Part shown: positions 61,415-64,000 of the stretch, piece by piece
Position numbering within the stretch: the stretch's first letter is position 1
Layout: each line of letters opens with the position of its first letter
From: Thermospira aquatica
Lineage (GTDB): Bacteria > Spirochaetota > Brevinematia > Brevinematales > Thermospiraceae
Length of the DNA stretch: 64,000 bases
Assembly: GCF_023525255.1 (NCBI RefSeq)
Contig: NZ_CP073355.1
Coordinates: forward strand, 2,356,001-2,420,000
Direction of reading: 5' to 3'
The notes under the pieces: generated by a model
Told to the model about the DNA's origin: nothing
Databases searched by the model: none
What the model saw: only the letters and a program-made list of their open reading frames with translations
Translations under genes and position numbers: made by a program

Positions 61415-62989
61415 TCAATAATTCAACGTACTTGATCCCCCCTTCATCAACCTCACCTCTTCATGAGCAAGAAGCTCCTTCAATCTCGAAAGAGACTGTT
61501 CCATCTGCTGAATATGAGAAAGATATTTCGATTGAAGAGAAACCGAAGAAAAAATTCGTCTCACATTAAACCGGAACTGGGCAAAAGTCCCGTATTTGCG
61601 AATCTCATTATACTCTTCACTCGAGGTAGTAAACAGCCCTTCAAGCTCCTCAATAAAATGTTTTCCCATCTCCCCCCTCACACCAGACTGAGAAAAAACA
61701 TACCTCTCTAGAAGATCGTGGATCCTGTCATACAACCAGTGCGTTGACTTAATAACCAGCTCATCTTTTTCTGCTAACTCCAGAGGAGAGAGCCCCCTAA
61801 TCTTCCCTTTAAGGATGAAACGTTCCCTCTCAAGTCGACGCATCAGTGGGGGAACATCAAACTGGTCAAAACGATGCTTGCTTTCAACCAGTTCCCCCAC
61901 TGCATTATAGTGAGGAGAAAGATCTGCCACCATCATTGTCACAAAATCCTTAAGAAGCTGCCTCATCCTGACAAACTCTTTCGCCTCAAAAACAACCAAA
62001 TCCCAATTGAGTTCTTCAGAGGATGGACGATTTGCTACCTCTTCCACAACCTCTTCCAGCCTTTTTTGAGGAAGTTCTGGAGTTTTATTCCCATGTTTTA
62101 CCGTAGCAATACGCGGCAATACCGCCATAGGAAAAAGCCTGTCCATCAGCTTTGAAATCCACGTGGTGGGAAGTGGAGAAATATCCCGAATACTTATTTC
62201 TTCCCCTTCGAGAACAATCCTTAACGCCCGATCAAGGAATACCGGCCCATACATATCCACCAGAACCCCGAGACGAAATCGCCGCATCTTCTCAAGCCAG
62301 CTCTGAAAAACCGCATACAACGTCTGATTTCCTACAGAAACAGCCAGTATCCCCTCGCGCTTCAGAATCTCGTAGATATTCGTTCCTAAAAGATAACTCT
62401 GCTCAACCCACCAAAAAACATGCCCCGACCGAAGAAAACTCTTTTTATTCTGAGATGCATACTGCCACAATTGACCAAGATACACCAAAAGATCATAACA
62501 ATACGCGAAATCTATACTAAGATTTTCCAGATCCCCCAACCACGAAGGCTTCTTTGCCAACCTTTGAAACGCTCCAATCACATCATTGAGTGCCTGTTTG
62601 AGAGGCAGCCACTCCACCATAAGAGGCGTAGGTGATGTTCCCAGCTCAGGTGGAAAATTTGAAGAAATATCACAAATATACCCCAACAGATCCGTCTGTG
62701 AGAGAAGATTCCCTGGAACAAGCTCTCCCAGATTCTCAAGCCTCAAATGATCCCACTGAATAATCTGAGGAAAATCCTGGGGATGCTTTTTCTTTGCCCG
62801 ACGATAAAAAAACTCTCTTCCCCATGGCCATCGAAAATTCCGCACAAAACAGTACCAGTAAAACTGATCCTCGATTTTTGCCGCGAGTCTCGCCATCTCA
62901 AGCGTCGGCCATTGCTGATCTAAAAGATGGGTCTCCCATTCTACCTTTGCACAACCGTTGCGAAAGAGTTCCGCAACTGAGGTCATCAT
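61415..62989 (-). CDS. Unrecognised 524-residue protein co-transcribed with tmk
   Basis: 524 residues, largely helical, soluble, no signal peptide. Aromatic-rich N-terminus (IEDQFYWYCFVRNFRWPWGREFFYRRAKK), a mixed middle (RFRLGVLVDMYGPVFLDRALRIVLEG), and a C-terminal coiled coil (LSHIQQMEQSLSRLKELLAHEE). No known motif was found. The start is probably the first or second ATG at 62989/62986, overlapping the tmk stop by 4 bp, so the two are co-translated. Confidence 0.65.
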   Translation of the reverse strand: MMTSVAELFRNGCAKVEWETHLLDQQWPTLEMARLAAKIEDQFYWYCFVRNFRWPWGREFFYRRAKKKHPQDFPQIIQWDHLRLENLGELVPGNLLSQTDLLGYICDISSNFPPELGTSPTPLMVEWLPLKQALNDVIGAFQRLAKKPSWLGDLENLSIDFAYCYDLLVYLGQLWQYASQNKKSFLRSGHVFWWVEQSYLLGTNIYEILKREGILAVSVGNQTLYAVFQSWLEKMRRFRLGVLVDMYGPVFLDRALRIVLEGEEISIRDISPLPTTWISKLMDRLFPMAVLPRIATVKHGNKTPELPQKRLEEVVEEVANRPSSEELNWDLVVFEAKEFVRMRQLLKDFVTMMVADLSPHYNAVGELVESKHRFDQFDVPPLMRRLERERFILKGKIRGLSPLELAEKDELVIKSTHWLYDRIHDLLERYVFSQSGVRGEMGKHFIEELEGLFTTSSEEYNEIRKYGTFAQFRFNVRRIFSSVSLQSKYLSHIQQMEQSLSRLKELLAHEEVRLMKGGSSTLNY

Positions 62990-63588
62990 TTCTCCTCCTT
63001 TAAAAACCTATGGAAATCCCCCCAGATTTTTTCATGGAGAGTTTCAACTTGCTCTTTCCCATCCAGCACACAGAACACAGGATCCCTTCTCGCCATATCT
63101 AGGAATCCTTCCCTCACACGCTGGTGAAACGCAAGCGATTCCTGTTCGATCCTATCCAGCGTTCCCTTTTTTCGCCGAAATGCCTCCTCAACATCAATAT
63201 CCAGCAGATACACCCGCCGGGGAAAAATATTCCCTACTATTTCAGTGTGAAGCTCATCTACGAACTCTTTTCTCAACCCACGCCCATACATCTGGTAGGC
63301 AACCGTCGAATAGAGATAACGGTCGCACAAAACCACCTTCCCTTCATGAAGTGCCGGAGCAATGACCCTCATCACATGCTCCCTCCTATCAGCAAGAAAA
63401 AGTAAAAGTTCAGTAAGTCTATCCATTGGCTCAGAAAGGACAATCTCCCGCAGTTTTTTCCCCACAGGAGTATCCCCAGGCTCATGCGTCAGAATGGCAC
63501 CCCATCCCTCCCGGATAAGCCTCTCATACAAGAGTTTTGCCTGGGTAGACTTTCCCGAGGCTTCAATCCCCTCAAAAACAACAAACAC
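62986..63588 (-). CDS. tmk: Thymidylate kinase
   Basis: 200 residues. Phosphorylates dTMP to dTDP. P-loop EGIEASGKSTQ (7-17), the DR-Y motif CDRYLYSTVAYQ, and the LID region with RRKKGTLDRIEQE. The length is normal. It starts with GTG 63588; AAGGA lies upstream and no in-frame ATG is better. It leads a two-gene unit with the unknown 524-residue protein. Confidence 0.95.
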   Translation of the reverse strand: MFVVFEGIEASGKSTQAKLLYERLIREGWGAILTHEPGDTPVGKKLREIVLSEPMDRLTELLLFLADRREHVMRVIAPALHEGKVVLCDRYLYSTVAYQMYGRGLRKEFVDELHTEIVGNIFPRRVYLLDIDVEEAFRRKKGTLDRIEQESLAFHQRVREGFLDMARRDPVFCVLDGKEQVETLHEKIWGDFHRFLKEEK

Positions 63589-63620
63589 TTTCCTTCATCC
63601 TTAAAAAAATATGGTCCTAT

Positions 63621-63649
63621 ATTATAGATTGGGTTGCAATTTTTCTCAA
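63621..63649 (-). promoter_or_regulatory. Promoter of tmk
   Basis: Minus strand TTGAGA (63644-63649), 17 bp, TATAAT (63621-63626). The -35 box touches the T-run of the preceding terminator. Confidence 0.65.
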
Positions 63650-63682
63650 AAAAATCGGGGTATCCTTTACTGGATACCCCGA
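63650..63682 (-). terminator. Intrinsic terminator of the GH13 gene
   Basis: Minus strand stem CGGGGTATCC/GGATACCCCG with a 6-base loop, followed by seven Ts, 15 bp after the stop at 63697. Confidence 0.9.
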
Positions 63683-63696
63683 AAACCCACACATTC

Positions 63697-64000
63697 TTAC
63701 TGAGGAACCTCCTGCAAAACAACAATACTCCAGGGATTAACCCCATAAATACCCGTAATTTGCGTGGCATTCGATACATCCCAGTAGTTATTGTTTGGTT
63801 CAGCCCAGGAATCGGTATCAATGATCCGAACCCATTTCCTCCCAACAGAAGCAGAAGGTACGGTGTAGTTTACCAGACTCGTCCACATATTGATAAACAC
63901 AAGAAAATCACTATCCCCCACACTACTTCCATGAATCCGCAGCCACACACAACGGTCTCCCCATGAGAGGGCGGCAGCTCCATCCTCCTTTTTAAACTCA
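63697..64000 (-). CDS. GH13 glycoside hydrolase (pullulanase/debranching type), C-terminal end
   Basis: Only the last ~100 residues are in the window; the frame is open to its edge. The end shows FLVFINMWTSLVNYTVP, KWVRIIDTDSWAEP and YGVNPWSIVVLQEV, the beta-sandwich C-domain of isoamylase/pullulanase-type alpha-amylase family enzymes. It probably hydrolyses alpha-1,6 branches of glycogen or pullulan; the exact class needs the missing part. Confidence 0.7.
   Translation of the reverse strand, partial: EFKKEDGAAALSWGDRCVWLRIHGSSVGDSDFLVFINMWTSLVNYTVPSASVGRKWVRIIDTDSWAEPNNNYWDVSNATQITGIYGVNPWSIVVLQEVPQ

Overview
The window looks like a chromosomal piece of a spirochaete (Spirochaetota), probably a deep-branching or thermophilic lineage such as Brevinematales. 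This is inferred from the gene set: a complete V/A-type ATPase operon, a bacterial XPB helicase pair, 7TMR-DISM and SpoIIE phosphatases with a partner-switching module, an LptD-like outer-membrane protein, and a sigma-70 family gene behind a textbook sigma-54 promoter, as known for Borrelia rpoS. Base composition is AT-leaning, and most genes have strong GGAGG ribosome sites and promoters close to TTGACA-17-TATAAT.

Layout. 1-4669 (minus): serA, eda and an LptD-like gene cut by the window edge, then a ferredoxin and a HEAT-repeat protein. 4711-10583 (minus): a compact operon proS - lipoprotein - CorC-like - thpR - two paralogous GHKL-ATPase-like genes - surE. 10759-11946: a class V aminotransferase. 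12218-14250: clusters of a 19-bp repeat around an intact IS1595-like ORF. 14529-17207: an integrase-type IS interrupted by an IS256-family IS, both dead. 17285-28917: PQ-loop protein, PTS IIA-CBS protein and permease; a 7TMR phosphatase with a CBM48-like lipoprotein; nitroreductase - HAD - glycerol-1-phosphate dehydrogenase - SpoIIE phosphatase; RsbW-like kinase and STAS protein; carboxypeptidase, MarC and an unknown secreted protein. 28984-32525: a truncated tRNA-Ser, an IS scar and the XPB helicase with its partner. 32723-34378: another repeat cluster and the sigma factor. 34558-39611: trpE-rtcB-trpGD-trpC with a promoter and operator-like palindrome. 39660-40624: a cyclic-nucleotide-binding-domain protein and a repeat cluster. 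40694-50355: the V-ATPase operon K-F-E-(CofE-like)-A-B-D-(UspA-like)-G/H-C-I. 50373-53392: GlmU-like and TPR proteins and a ZIP transporter pseudogene behind a riboswitch-like leader. 53398-57326: three broken IS elements. 57372-59302: cutA, a DUF2156-like gene, a nitroreductase and a possible small RNA. 59424-61371: the second repeat/IS1595-like locus, inverted relative to the first. 61415-64000: an unknown protein with tmk, and the C-terminus of a GH13 enzyme.

The most unusual content is the 19-bp repeat family. I counted about 58 copies by eye in four loci. Two loci surround nearly identical 266-aa IS1595-like proteins that keep the zinc ribbon and C-terminal motif but appear to have lost the middle of the DDE domain. 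These ORFs are intact, whereas every other transposase in the window is frameshifted. Three loci share an ordered core that includes a TTAAACGTTTAA-type palindrome. This resembles, by analogy only, the REP/RAYT relationship in other bacteria. Functions are assigned by motif recognition alone; no database search was run.
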